Both the position numbers and the translations under genes were made by a program. The notes under the pieces are model-generated. The model was given only the letters and a program-made list of their open reading frames with translations. It was not told the origin of the DNA and searched no databases. Below, piece by piece: positions 9,033 through 16,836 of a stretch of DNA of 64,000 nt. The stretch is from the NCBI RefSeq assembly GCF_001645105.1, contig NZ_LKEG01000060.1:140383-204382 (forward strand), given 5' to 3'. Source of the stretch: Pseudomonas marginalis. Lineage in GTDB: Bacteria; Pseudomonadota; Gammaproteobacteria; Pseudomonadales; Pseudomonadaceae. Position 1 is the stretch's first letter. The number at the start of each line of letters is the position of its first letter.

Positions 9033-9766
9033 AACGTCTGCATCGGTGGTGTGGGCTGACCCACCGGGCTGACCACCGCATAGTTGTAGCCGGCGCCGGA
9101 CCAGTATTGGGTCTGCAAGCCATCGGCACTGCGGCTGCCACGGGGCAGGAAGCCGTTTTCGGGACCGGGTGGACGGATGTAGAAACTGATGCGCCGCCCT
9201 TGCCGGTCTTCGTACAGCACCATGGCCGCCGCGCCTTGCTCGGTGGTGAGCAAGCGCCCGCTGACCGGCGTGAAGCCCGATGCGCTCAAGTCAGGCAGGC
9301 GGTGCGCCTGGTTGAAGTAGCGGTCGAGCCAGGCCTGCATCGTGCCGTCGCCCTGGACCTTGTAGTCGGCGGGCATGATGCCGTCCTGGGCAAACAAGCG
9401 GAACGCCTGCATCGCGTCGGCCATTGGCAGCAGGGGCGGTTGGGTGGCTTCACGGGCTTGCCAGCCGCCGAGGCCGCCGAGGCCGACGGCGATCAGCAGC
9501 ACGGCTGCGGTGGCGACGTGGCGACGCGATTGGCGCTTGATGCGTTGGCGGATGAGCGCCGGGTCCAAGTCCGGGTTGGCCGGCTGTTGCAGCGCACCGC
9601 CCAATGCCGCGCGCAGCAACTGTGCATCGTGCTGCCAGGCGTGGACCTGGGCCGCAACGTCCGGGTGGGCGGCCAAATAGGTTTCCAGCACACGGCGATC
9701 ACTCTCCAGCAGTTGATGATCGACGTAGGCATGCAAATCGCGTTCGCTGGGGGGCAGGCTGATCAT
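9029..9766 (-). CDS. Anti-sigma factor for the adjacent ECF sigma factor
   Basis: A 245-residue membrane protein with an N-terminal cytoplasmic anti-sigma domain (residues ~1-80; RDLHAYVDHQLLESDRR resembles the start of RskA/ASDI-type domains), one transmembrane helix at ~83-102 (VATAAVLLIAVGLGGLGG) and a periplasmic domain of ~140 residues. It lacks a H..C..C zinc motif, so it is not a ZAS-type redox anti-sigma. It is coupled to the sigma factor by a 4-base ATGA overlap. It would hold the sigma factor at the inner membrane until an unknown envelope or oxidative signal arrives. Confidence 0.85.
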   Translation of the reverse strand: MISLPPSERDLHAYVDHQLLESDRRVLETYLAAHPDVAAQVHAWQHDAQLLRAALGGALQQPANPDLDPALIRQRIKRQSRRHVATAAVLLIAVGLGGLGGWQAREATQPPLLPMADAMQAFRLFAQDGIMPADYKVQGDGTMQAWLDRYFNQAHRLPDLSASGFTPVSGRLLTTEQGAAAMVLYEDRQGRRISFYIRPPGPENGFLPRGSRSADGLQTQYWSGAGYNYAVVSPVGQPTPPMQTF

Positions 9767-10269
9767 TTGAGTCTCCGCAGGGAAGGGCTGGCAATTTCGC
9801 CATCACTGAGTTGACGCAGGGCTTGGCGTGCCCGCGACAGGCGCGACATCACGGTACCGATGGGCACCTCGAGGATCTCGGCGACCTCCTTGTAGCTCAA
9901 GCCTTCGACGGAGACCCACAGCAGCAGCGCGCGCTGCTCGGTGCTGAGTTGATCGAAGGCTTGCAGGGTCGACTGGGCGATCACCGTGCGTTCCACCGAC
10001 GGTTGCACATCGTCGCGTCCGGTGAAGAACTCCAGCATGCGTGCGTAGCGCCGGGTGCGGCGGTGGGCATCGAGGAATTGTCGGTAGAGGATCGAGAACA
10101 GCCAGGCGCGCAAGTCGCCTTCGATGCGTTTATCGGCCCAACTGATGATCCCCCGCTCCAGGGTCGACTGCACCAGGTCGTCGGCGCTGCTGGCGTTACG
10201 GGTCAGGGACACGGCAAAGCGCCGTAGCCTGGGGATGAGTTCACGTAACTGTTCGTCGAGTTCATGCAT
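9763..10269 (-). CDS. ECF RNA polymerase sigma factor
   Basis: A 168-residue ECF sigma factor with sigma-70 region 2 (LVQSTLERGI, RAWLFSILYRQFLDAHRR) and region 4 (LLLWVSVEGLSYKEVAEIL, GTVMSRLSRARQALRQ). I favour the ATG at 10269; a GTG at 10287 is possible but leaves almost no leader after the predicted promoter. The neighbour set of membrane anti-sigma, catalase-family peroxidase and cytochrome b561 is that described for the ECF26 group. It probably activates both its own operon and the divergent peroxidase operon, since both carry the same promoter pattern. Confidence 0.9.
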   Translation of the reverse strand: MHELDEQLRELIPRLRRFAVSLTRNASSADDLVQSTLERGIISWADKRIEGDLRAWLFSILYRQFLDAHRRTRRYARMLEFFTGRDDVQPSVERTVIAQSTLQAFDQLSTEQRALLLWVSVEGLSYKEVAEILEVPIGTVMSRLSRARQALRQLSDGEIASPSLRRLK

Positions 10270-10304
10270 GGGCGTCTGGCAGGTCACTACGCTGGGATTA
10301 GAGA

Positions 10305-10330
10305 GACGTGCGGCGTTGAAGGTTATTCCC
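10305..10330 (-). promoter_or_regulatory. ECF-type promoter of the sigma/anti-sigma operon
   Basis: On the minus strand GGGAATA (10330-10324) is followed by exactly 15 bases and CGTC (10308-10305). The same -35/-10 pair with the same spacing occurs on the plus strand for the divergent operon, implying autoregulation by the ECF factor. Confidence 0.75.
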
Positions 10331-10356
10331 TGTGTTGGGAAATAAATCCACGGCCC

Positions 10357-10384
10357 GGGAATAGAGCGGATCGGCGTTCGTCTT
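10357..10384 (+). promoter_or_regulatory. ECF-type promoter of the peroxidase/cytochrome b561 operon
   Basis: GGGAATA (10357-10363), a 15-base spacer and CGTCTT (10379-10384) lie about 50 bases upstream of the peroxidase start. It mirrors the promoter of the sigma gene. The GGAATA/CGTC form is close to that reported for the ECF26 group. Confidence 0.75.
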
Positions 10385-10436
10385 AATGCTCCGACCTTAT
10401 GTTCACCCCTAAGGCCTTTGGCCCTGGAGTTTCTTC

Positions 10437-11519
10437 ATGGTAGATCACTCATCACCGCCCCGTCCCCCGTTGAGCACTGCGAGCCTGATCGCGCGCCTGG
10501 CGGGTATCGGTGCCGTGGTTGCGGTTGTGGCGGGGGCATTTGCCTACGTCAATGGCACCCTCGACCCACAGCGCCTGCGCCCGAAAACCTTGGTCAACGC
10601 CCTGGAAACCAACAATGGCGTGCACCCCGGCTTCCGACGTAACCATGCCAAGGGCGTGTGCGTGGCGGGGTATTTCGAGAGCAGTGCCGAAGCCCGGGCC
10701 TACTCCAGCGCCGAGGTGTTCAGCGCGGCCAAGACCCCGCTGATCGGTCGGTTTGCGTTGCCCAGCGGCAACCCCTATGCGCCGGACAGCAGTGTACCGA
10801 TCCGCAGTTTTGCCGTGCAATTCAGCCAGGCCAACGGCCAGCAGTGGCGCACCGGCATGAACAGCATGCCGGTGTTCCCGGTGGGCACGCCCGAGGCGTT
10901 CTACCAAATGCTCAAGGCCGGCGCACCGGAGCCCGCCACCGGCAAACCGAACCCGGCGAGTATGCCAGCGTTCTTTGCCGCCCATCCCGAGACCGCGTCG
11001 TTTCTGGCATGGGTCAAGACCGCCAAGCCTTCGGCCAGTTATGCGACCGAAACCTACAACGGTATCAACGCGTTTTACCTGGTGGGTGCCGATGGCAAGC
11101 GCCAGGCCGTGCGTTGGGGCGTCGTACCCCTGAGTCAAGACGCACCGGGCGATACCGCGCCAGCGGGGAGTGATTTCCTCGAGAAAGACTTGGTGCAACG
11201 CCTGTCTACCGGGCCGCTGCGTTGGCAGTTAAACATGACCCTGGCCAACCCCGGCGACCCGTTGGACGATGCGAGCAAGGCCTGGACCGGCGAGCATAAG
11301 GTCATCAACGCCGGCACCCTGGTGTTGCAAAGCAGCCAGCCGCAAGCGGACGGTGCTTGCCGTGATATCAACTTTGATCCGCTGATTTTGCCCAGTGGCA
11401 TTGAAGCCTCCAATGACCCCCTGCTGGCGGCACGTTCAGCAGCGTACGCGAGCTCGTACCTGCGCCGTGCCGGTGAAGTCAGCCCGTTGCATAGCGCCCC
11501 TCAGGAGTCGAAGCCATGA
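10437..11519 (+). CDS. Catalase-family peroxidase (SrpA-like), heme protein
   Basis: A 360-residue small catalase-related peroxidase. An N-terminal hydrophobic segment (~residues 15-38) indicates export or membrane anchoring. RRNHAKGVCVAGYFES carries the distal heme histidine with the flanking pattern of the SrpA subfamily, and a C-terminal AAYASSYLRR carries the likely proximal tyrosine. Members are shorter than true catalases (~480-550) and use peroxide to oxidise organic substrates. It overlaps the cytochrome b561 gene by 4 bases and is preceded by an ECF promoter, so it is probably the main effector of the sigma factor. Confidence 0.88.
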   Translation: MVDHSSPPRPPLSTASLIARLAGIGAVVAVVAGAFAYVNGTLDPQRLRPKTLVNALETNNGVHPGFRRNHAKGVCVAGYFESSAEARAYSSAEVFSAAKTPLIGRFALPSGNPYAPDSSVPIRSFAVQFSQANGQQWRTGMNSMPVFPVGTPEAFYQMLKAGAPEPATGKPNPASMPAFFAAHPETASFLAWVKTAKPSASYATETYNGINAFYLVGADGKRQAVRWGVVPLSQDAPGDTAPAGSDFLEKDLVQRLSTGPLRWQLNMTLANPGDPLDDASKAWTGEHKVINAGTLVLQSSQPQADGACRDINFDPLILPSGIEASNDPLLAARSAAYASSYLRRAGEVSPLHSAPQESKP

Positions 11520-12061
11520 ATGCCCAACCCCGGTTTTTCGCCCCCTTGGCGCGTCTGTTGCACTGGCTGATGGCGCTGATGGTCATCGCCATGCTGTTTA
11601 TCGGCGCGGGCCTGGCGGCTTCGGTGTCGGAGCGGCATGAGTGGTTGATCCACCTGCACAAGCCGCTGGGTATTGCGATTCTGGCGTTGGTGATCGTGCG
11701 GTTGGTGGTGCGTTTTTCCACCCGCCAACCGCCGTTGCCAGCCGACTTGCCGTTGTGGCAAATGCTGGCGGCCAAGGCGTCCCATCTGGTGCTGTATGCC
11801 TTGATGCTGGTGCTGCCGCTGCTGGGCTGGGCAATGATTTCGGCGGCCGGCGACCCGGTGATGCTCAGCAGTTCGGTGCAGTTGCCGGCGCTGGTGGGGG
11901 CGAATGCGCCGCTGTTCGCGGTGCTGCGCAAGGCCCACGGGTTTCTCGCCTACCTGTTGTTCCTGACGGTGCTCTTGCACCTGGCGGCGGCGCTGTTCCA
12001 TGGGCTGGTCCGACGCGATGGCGTGCTGCAAAGCATGACCGGCTCCAAACACTCCCTGTAG
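11516..12061 (+). CDS. Cytochrome b561 family protein
   Basis: A 181-residue protein with four predicted membrane helices (~14-36, 50-70, 85-110, 145-170). Heme-ligand histidines are visible in LLHWLMAL, HLHKPLG, ASHLVLYALM and KAHGFLAYLLF...LLHLAAALFH, the bacterial diheme b561 pattern. It would take electrons from the quinol pool and could feed the co-encoded peroxidase in the periplasm. It is translationally coupled to the peroxidase by overlap; a REP-like palindrome begins directly at its stop. Confidence 0.88.
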   Translation: MNAQPRFFAPLARLLHWLMALMVIAMLFIGAGLAASVSERHEWLIHLHKPLGIAILALVIVRLVVRFSTRQPPLPADLPLWQMLAAKASHLVLYALMLVLPLLGWAMISAAGDPVMLSSSVQLPALVGANAPLFAVLRKAHGFLAYLLFLTVLLHLAAALFHGLVRRDGVLQSMTGSKHSL

Positions 12062-12172
12062 TGAGCGAGCTTGCTCGCGCTGGGCTGCGAAGCAGCCCCA
12101 AAATAGGCCCAGCCGATGCCTCTGAAGCATCGCCGTGCCAGGATTGGGGCCGCTAAGCAGCCCCACGCAAGC
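12061..12172. repeat. REP-like palindromic elements downstream of cytochrome b561
   Basis: Two GC-rich palindromic units, each with a small hairpin (GGGCTGC-gaa-GCAGCCC near 12090 and GGGGCCGCTAAGCAGCCCC near 12148), fill the convergent gap between the b561 and carboxypeptidase genes. The sequence family matches the elements at 24.2 and 52.0 kb. Confidence 0.6.
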
Positions 12173-12183
12173 AATCCACAACC

Positions 12184-13335
12184 TCAGCGCAGGACGTCGA
12201 CGATATCAGCAACCGTACTCAACACGTCCTTGCCCAACTGCATCGAGCGTTTGCCTGACCAGCCGGTGTGCAGGTCGGGCGCGTCGTCGTTATCCTTGAA
12301 TGGCATTTCCAGGGTCAGCGACAGGCAGTCGTATTGTTGGCCTACCGCATTGCACGCCAGGGTCATGTTGGCTTCGCCCGGCAGGTCGCGGGTGTAGCCG
12401 TAGGTGGTCTGGAAGTCGCGGGTCAGCGCGCTCAGGTGGCCACGGAAGTGTTTTTCCAACGCCTCGATGCGCGGGGTATAACCGGGGTTACCCTCGCAGC
12501 CCGCGGTGAACACGTAGGGAATTTCCTCGTCACCGTGGATATCGAGGAACAGGTCGACGCCGTACGTTTCCATTTGCTGCTGTACGAACAGCACTTCCGG
12601 GCTGATCTCCTGGCTGGCGCTCTGCCAGGCACGGTTAAGGTCCTGGCCCATGGCGTTGGTGCGCAGGTGACCGTGGAAGGCGCCGTCTGGGTTCATGTTG
12701 GGCACCAGGTACAGGTCGGCGACTTTCAGCAGTTTTTTCAGCTCGGCGTCACCGTCCTGCTGCAGGCGTTCGATGATGCCCTCCATAAACCATTCGGCCA
12801 TGTGCTCGCCAGGATGCTGTTGGGCGATGATCCAGATCTTGCGGCGGCCTTCGCCGCCTTTGCCGCGACGTAACAGTTGGATATCACGGCCTTCGACACT
12901 TTTACCGGTGGCCAGCAGCTTCGTGCCGGCACGGCTCAGGGCCTTGTCGATCAATGCGTCGTGGCGCTCGCGGCTGTAGGGCTCGAAGTAGGCAAACCAC
13001 GCGTGTTTCTCGCGGGTTTCGAGGCTGATGTGCAGGATTTCCCCATCAAAGCGCGAAGGCACCCGGAACCAGTTGATATGGTCATAAGAGGCCACGGCGT
13101 TGTAGCCGCTCCACGCGTGCGGGTAGGAAGACTTGCTCGCGTTGCTCAGGCGGAACGTGTGGGTGTGGCCCACGTGCATGCCTTCGGCCTTGAAGTGGAA
13201 CCACTGGAAGTGTGGGCTGCGCGTGTCGGGTTTGATTGCCAGCAACAACTGATAGGCATCGTGGGCATCCAGTACCTGGATATTGCCACTGTCGAAGTCG
13301 GTGCTGATTTTGATGGAGGTCAAGGCCACGGTCAT
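12184..13335 (-). CDS. M14-family zinc carboxypeptidase (cytosolic carboxypeptidase-like)
   Basis: A 383-residue metallopeptidase. Residues ~1-115 form the beta-rich N-terminal domain found in cytosolic carboxypeptidases (CCP/AGBL type). The catalytic domain shows the zinc motif QQHPGEHMAEW (His, Glu) and a downstream ligand in LFLDIHGDEE, plus NPDGAFHGHLRTNAMGQDLNR for substrate binding. The start is the ATG at 13335; the longer frame to 13404 has no better signal. No signal peptide is present, so it probably works in the cytoplasm. The natural substrate of the bacterial CCP-like enzymes is not known to me. Confidence 0.85.
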   Translation of the reverse strand: MTVALTSIKISTDFDSGNIQVLDAHDAYQLLLAIKPDTRSPHFQWFHFKAEGMHVGHTHTFRLSNASKSSYPHAWSGYNAVASYDHINWFRVPSRFDGEILHISLETREKHAWFAYFEPYSRERHDALIDKALSRAGTKLLATGKSVEGRDIQLLRRGKGGEGRRKIWIIAQQHPGEHMAEWFMEGIIERLQQDGDAELKKLLKVADLYLVPNMNPDGAFHGHLRTNAMGQDLNRAWQSASQEISPEVLFVQQQMETYGVDLFLDIHGDEEIPYVFTAGCEGNPGYTPRIEALEKHFRGHLSALTRDFQTTYGYTRDLPGEANMTLACNAVGQQYDCLSLTLEMPFKDNDDAPDLHTGWSGKRSMQLGKDVLSTVADIVDVLR

Positions 13336-13606
13336 AGTCTGGGTGCCTGAATATGAGTGTTGTGGCGCCATATTACACAGGAGTCTGGTAAAGGCTGGAC
13401 GCAAAATTGTTGCTGGGGGAGGGGGGGCGTCATCCGTGACGCCGCCGCAGCTTAGAATCTATGAGATTGATTCTCAAGCGCTATTTCGCAAAGATGTGAG
13501 CCAGAGCGCTCGACCGACTTTCTTTCGGCGATGGTCTTTTGCTACCATGCGCGCCATCGAGCAACACACAGTCTTCATTAGCCTGAAGCCATGCCGGGGA
13601 AACCGG
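13336..13606. other. Gap between carboxypeptidase gene and prrF
   Basis: These 271 bases separate the divergent starts/ends around the prrF terminator. A partial inverted repeat GAGATTGATTCTC occurs near 13462-13474, and a hairpin-forming CCGGGGAAACCGG near 13594-13606. I see no convincing gene in it. Confidence 0.4.
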
Positions 13607-13640
13607 CAAAAAAAAGACCCGGCCAAAGAGCCGGGTCAAA
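13607..13640 (-). terminator. Rho-independent terminator of prrF
   Basis: On the minus strand a GACCCGGC-tcttt-GCCGGGTC stem is followed by eight T residues. It forms the 3' end of the sRNA and is one of the strongest hairpin terminators in the window. Confidence 0.85.
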
Positions 13641-13722
13641 AACCGTGATTAGCCTGATGAGGAGATATTCCAAGAGTCCGACCTAAGGTCCCTTGGTCTA
13701 TCGACTGATCTCGCGATCAGCT
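13608..13722 (-). ncRNA. prrF: PrrF-type iron-responsive small RNA
   Basis: Read on the minus strand, an approximately 115-nt transcript runs from a stem near AGCTGATCGCGAGATCAG (13722-13705), through CTCCTCATCAGGCTAATC (the conserved antisense core, about 13661-13644), to a strong terminator GACCCGGC/GCCGGGTC plus T8 (13638-13608). This order, length and core match the PrrF family of Pseudomonas, Hfq-dependent RNAs that repress iron-rich proteins under iron starvation. A -10-like TATTAT (13735-13730) and a Fur box lie immediately upstream. I identify it from memory of the family; the exact 5' end is estimated. Confidence 0.88.
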
Positions 13723-13728
13723 GAGCCC

Positions 13729-13747
13729 AATAATAATCATTATCATT
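13729..13747 (-). promoter_or_regulatory. Fur box overlapping the prrF promoter
   Basis: AATGATAATGATTATTATT on the minus strand closely follows the Fur consensus GATAATGATAATCATTATC and overlaps the -10-like TATTAT. Fur with iron should repress the sRNA; iron starvation should release it. Confidence 0.82.
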
Positions 13748-13800
13748 TGCAAGTCAAATGTTTTTATCCGTGAGATAGAAATATTTTTCTTCCGCGCCGG

Positions 13801-14151
13801 TTACCCGTTTGCCTGAGCCACTGGCACCTGCAACGACCGCTCCACCATCGCCTTCGCCATATCAATCAAATACACCACTGAAAACGCCAGGTCACGATGA
13901 TTGCCCTGATGGCTGCTTGCTGATTCATAGGCGGTGGCCGCGGCGCTGCGCAGCAGGTCTGAAGCGTGTATCAGGGCTTCCTCCTGGCTGATGCCTGGCT
14001 TGAGGGTGAATAGGGCTCCATCCGGAAATGATTCCGAACTATCTTCTTTCAAGTAAAAGTCCAGCGCGCGCTTGGCGGCACCGCTATGGCGCAGGTCGTG
14101 CAGTTCAGTGTCTTCAGCGGTTTCAGGCAGGAAGTTGGGGCTGGTCGTCAT
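13801..14151 (-). CDS. DUF6124 (formerly DUF3077)-like Pseudomonas protein
   Basis: A 116-residue acidic, soluble, mostly helical protein. The pattern LFTLKPGISQEEALIHASDLLRSAAATAYESA is the hallmark of a large Pseudomonas-specific family often annotated DUF3077/DUF6124, encoded in many copies per genome. No catalytic motif or membrane segment is visible and function is unknown. It lies upstream of prrF on the same strand and is divergent from the S24-type repressor. Confidence 0.75.
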   Translation of the reverse strand: MTTSPNFLPETAEDTELHDLRHSGAAKRALDFYLKEDSSESFPDGALFTLKPGISQEEALIHASDLLRSAAATAYESASSHQGNHRDLAFSVVYLIDMAKAMVERSLQVPVAQANG

Positions 14152-14281
14152 GGGGGGCGGTACTCCGGATGGGTGTCGAAAACCTTATGTCCGATGATAG
14201 TACGTATCGTATTTATGTCGTTTTATGGATTACTACAAACTGTTTATTGCCCTGAAAACTCCATGACGTATTGTCAGCCCC

Positions 14282-14914
14282 ATGGATAACTGGATTGCGT
14301 TGGTCAGGACCAACATGGAAGACCGCAAGGTCACACAAGGGGAGTTGGCCGAGCGCTTGGGCATGTCCCAGGGCGGCGTTGGCCATTGGCTCAACAAACG
14401 GCGGGCGCCAAGCCTGGTGGACATGAACCGGGTCCTGGCGGCGCTGGGGCTGGGGTACCTTGAAGTCGCACTGGATATCCGCGAGCGGGCCGAGAAAGCC
14501 CCACCGGAGAAAAACTACAACCCGTATTACCGCTACCCGGTCAGCGATTGGAGAGGGGTGTGCGAGGTGCGCGAAGAACGGGCGCCTTATGGCGTGTCCC
14601 GCTTTGAACTGACGGATTATCACGCCCAGGGCGACGCCTTTTGGCTGCCGGTCACAGGCGATGCCATGACCGCCCCCAGCGGTCTGAGTGTCAGTGCGGG
14701 CATGATGATCCTGGTAGACCCGGCCATCGCGGCCGAGCCCGGCAAGCTGGTGGTCGCCCAATGGGCCGAGAGCCCACACGCGACCTTCCGCCAGTTGCTG
14801 GAAGAGAGCGGCCAGCTTTACCTGGTGCCGCTCAATCCCACCTACCCGAAACGGCTGTTCACTGACGAATGCCGCATCCTCGGCGTGGTGGTTCAAGCCA
14901 CGGCGAAGTTCTAG
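14282..14914 (+). CDS. XRE/S24 LexA-like repressor with apparently inactive peptidase
   Basis: A 210-residue regulator with an N-terminal XRE helix-turn-helix (~residues 5-60, TQGELAERLGMSQGGVGHWL) and a C-terminal S24 (LexA/CI) domain (~105-210). The site that normally carries the nucleophile reads VTGDAMTAP: Ala128 (GCC) replaces the usual Ser in GDSM. The position of the general-base Lys, usually TFK, reads TFRQL with Arg170. If the alignment is right the protein cannot self-cleave and would be a constitutive or ligand-controlled repressor. It is a single gene, not in a visible prophage, and ends convergent with liuD, sharing the CTAG at 14911-14914. Confidence 0.85.
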   Translation: MDNWIALVRTNMEDRKVTQGELAERLGMSQGGVGHWLNKRRAPSLVDMNRVLAALGLGYLEVALDIRERAEKAPPEKNYNPYYRYPVSDWRGVCEVREERAPYGVSRFELTDYHAQGDAFWLPVTGDAMTAPSGLSVSAGMMILVDPAIAAEPGKLVVAQWAESPHATFRQLLEESGQLYLVPLNPTYPKRLFTDECRILGVVVQATAKF

Positions 14915-16836
14915 CCAGCCGTTTCGAGCTCCACCAGCGCGCAACCTTCTGCAACCATTTCACCTTCCTGGCAGAACAGCGCCTTGACCACTCCAGCCTG
15001 GGGCGCGCGGATACTGTGTTCCATCTTCATGGCCTCCAGGACCACCAGTGGCGTGCCGGCCTCCACGTTTTGTCCCACCTCCACCAGCACCCGCACGATG
15101 CTGCCGTTCATCGGCGCGGTAAGACCGCCTTGTTGGGACTGGTTGGCCTCGACCGCTGCAATCGGGTCGAACAGCGTTACCGCCTGCATCTCGCCGTCCC
15201 AGCGCAGATACACCGTGTGGCCATGGCGCACCGCCAAATGGCTGCGACGCACGCCCTGTTGCTCGATCAGCAGCTGTTCGCCGCGTAACTGGGCGCCGTC
15301 CGCGGCCAGAGTAACCAGTCGATCCTGGCCGTTACAGCTCAAATGCAGTGAAACCTCGGCCGGCAACCCAGCACGAAACCCACGCTTATCCGCCCAAGGC
15401 CCTTCACCCGGCGGCAAACTCTGGATGTAGGCCGCGCCTGCGGCTTGCCAGAATTCATCGCCCAGTTCCCCGGGCGCCGGCAGCAACTCGTCCTGATAAC
15501 GCGGAATAAACCCGGTATCCAACTCGGCCGCCGCGAACGCCGGATGCCCGATAATGCGCCGCAAAAAGCCCAGGTTGGTCTTCAGTCCGCCCACGGCAAA
15601 CTCATCCAGCATGCCCAGCAACCGCAGCCGCGCCTGTTCACGGTCCTCGCCCCAGGCAATCAGCTTGCCGAGCATGGGGTCGTAGAAGGGCGACACGCTG
15701 TCGCCTTGCTCGACGCCACTGTCCACCCGGCAGCCCGGCCTCGGCGTGGATTCGCGGTACAGCGCGAGATGCCCGGTGGCCGGCAGGAAATCATTCGCGG
15801 GGTCCTCGGCATACAGTCGCACTTCGATTGCATGGCCGATCAGCGGCACCTGCTCCTGGGTGATCGGCAAGGCCTCGCCCTGGGCGACACGAATCTGCCA
15901 GGCCACCAAATCCAGTCCGGTGATCGCCTCGGTCACGGGATGCTCCACCTGCAGCCGCGTGTTCATCTCCATGAAGAAGAACTCGCCGCGCGCGTCCAGC
16001 AAAAACTCCACCGTACCGGCGCCGACATACCCAATGGCCTGTGCTGCACGCACGGCAGCGTCGCCCATGGCCTTGCGTTGTTCAACGCTCAACCCCGGCG
16101 CGGGTGCTTCCTCGACCACCTTCTGGTGGCGACGCTGGATCGAGCAGTCGCGTTCATTGAGGTACAGGCAATGCCCATGCTGGTCGGCAAACACCTGGAT
16201 CTCCACATGACGCGGCTTGAGCAGGTATTTTTCCACCAGCATCTGCCCATTGCCGAAGGACGACAGCGCCTCACGCTGGGCCGACGCGAGCGCCTCGGCC
16301 AATTGGCTGACGTCCTCGACCACCTTCATGCCTTTGCCGCCGCCACCGGCTGTAGCCTTGAGCAGCACGGGGTAGCCGATGCGTTCGCAGGCGGCGCGGA
16401 AGGTGTCCAGGTCCTGGGCTTCGCCGTGGTAACCCGGCACCAGCGGCACACCGGCGGTTTCCATCATGGCCTTGGCCGCCGACTTGCTGCCCATGGCATC
16501 GATCGCCGAGGCGGGGGGGCCGAGGAAGATCAAGCCAGCGGCTTCAATGGCGCGGGCAAACCCGGCGTTCTCCGACAAAAAACCGTAACCCGGATGAATC
16601 GCCTGGGCGCCGCTGGCCTGGGCGGCGGCGATCAGTTTGTCGATTTGCAGGTAACTGTCAGTGGCCTTGCTGCCCCCCAGATCGACACGAATATCCGCCT
16701 CGCGACTGTGACGCGCGTCGCGGTCGATGGCGCTGTGCACCGCCACGGTGGTCAGGCCCATCGCCTTGGCGGTGCGCATCACCCGGCAGGCAATCTCGCC
16801 TCGGTTGGCCACCAGCACGGTCGTCAATGTTGTCAT
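14911..16836 (-). CDS. liuD: 3-methylcrotonyl-CoA carboxylase biotin-containing (alpha) subunit
   Basis: A 641-residue biotin carboxylase/carrier protein that carboxylates its own biotin using ATP and bicarbonate for 3-methylcrotonyl-CoA carboxylase in leucine breakdown. The start VLVANRGEIACRVMRTAK is typical; the ATP-grasp loop TAGGGGKGMKVV lies near residue 160, the biotin carboxylase signature in EMNTRLQVEHPVTE near 290, and the biotinyl lysine in VLEAMKMEHSI near residue 605. A longer upstream reading frame is not needed; the ATG at 16836 overlaps the end of liuC. Last gene of the liuABCD operon. Confidence 0.95.
   Translation of the reverse strand: MTTLTTVLVANRGEIACRVMRTAKAMGLTTVAVHSAIDRDARHSREADIRVDLGGSKATDSYLQIDKLIAAAQASGAQAIHPGYGFLSENAGFARAIEAAGLIFLGPPASAIDAMGSKSAAKAMMETAGVPLVPGYHGEAQDLDTFRAACERIGYPVLLKATAGGGGKGMKVVEDVSQLAEALASAQREALSSFGNGQMLVEKYLLKPRHVEIQVFADQHGHCLYLNERDCSIQRRHQKVVEEAPAPGLSVEQRKAMGDAAVRAAQAIGYVGAGTVEFLLDARGEFFFMEMNTRLQVEHPVTEAITGLDLVAWQIRVAQGEALPITQEQVPLIGHAIEVRLYAEDPANDFLPATGHLALYRESTPRPGCRVDSGVEQGDSVSPFYDPMLGKLIAWGEDREQARLRLLGMLDEFAVGGLKTNLGFLRRIIGHPAFAAAELDTGFIPRYQDELLPAPGELGDEFWQAAGAAYIQSLPPGEGPWADKRGFRAGLPAEVSLHLSCNGQDRLVTLAADGAQLRGEQLLIEQQGVRRSHLAVRHGHTVYLRWDGEMQAVTLFDPIAAVEANQSQQGGLTAPMNGSIVRVLVEVGQNVEAGTPLVVLEAMKMEHSIRAPQAGVVKALFCQEGEMVAEGCALVELETAG

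Noticed and set aside
14282..14914. Prophage repressor marking a phage
   Set aside because: The LexA-like gene has no phage structural, integrase or lysis genes nearby and is flanked by metabolic genes.
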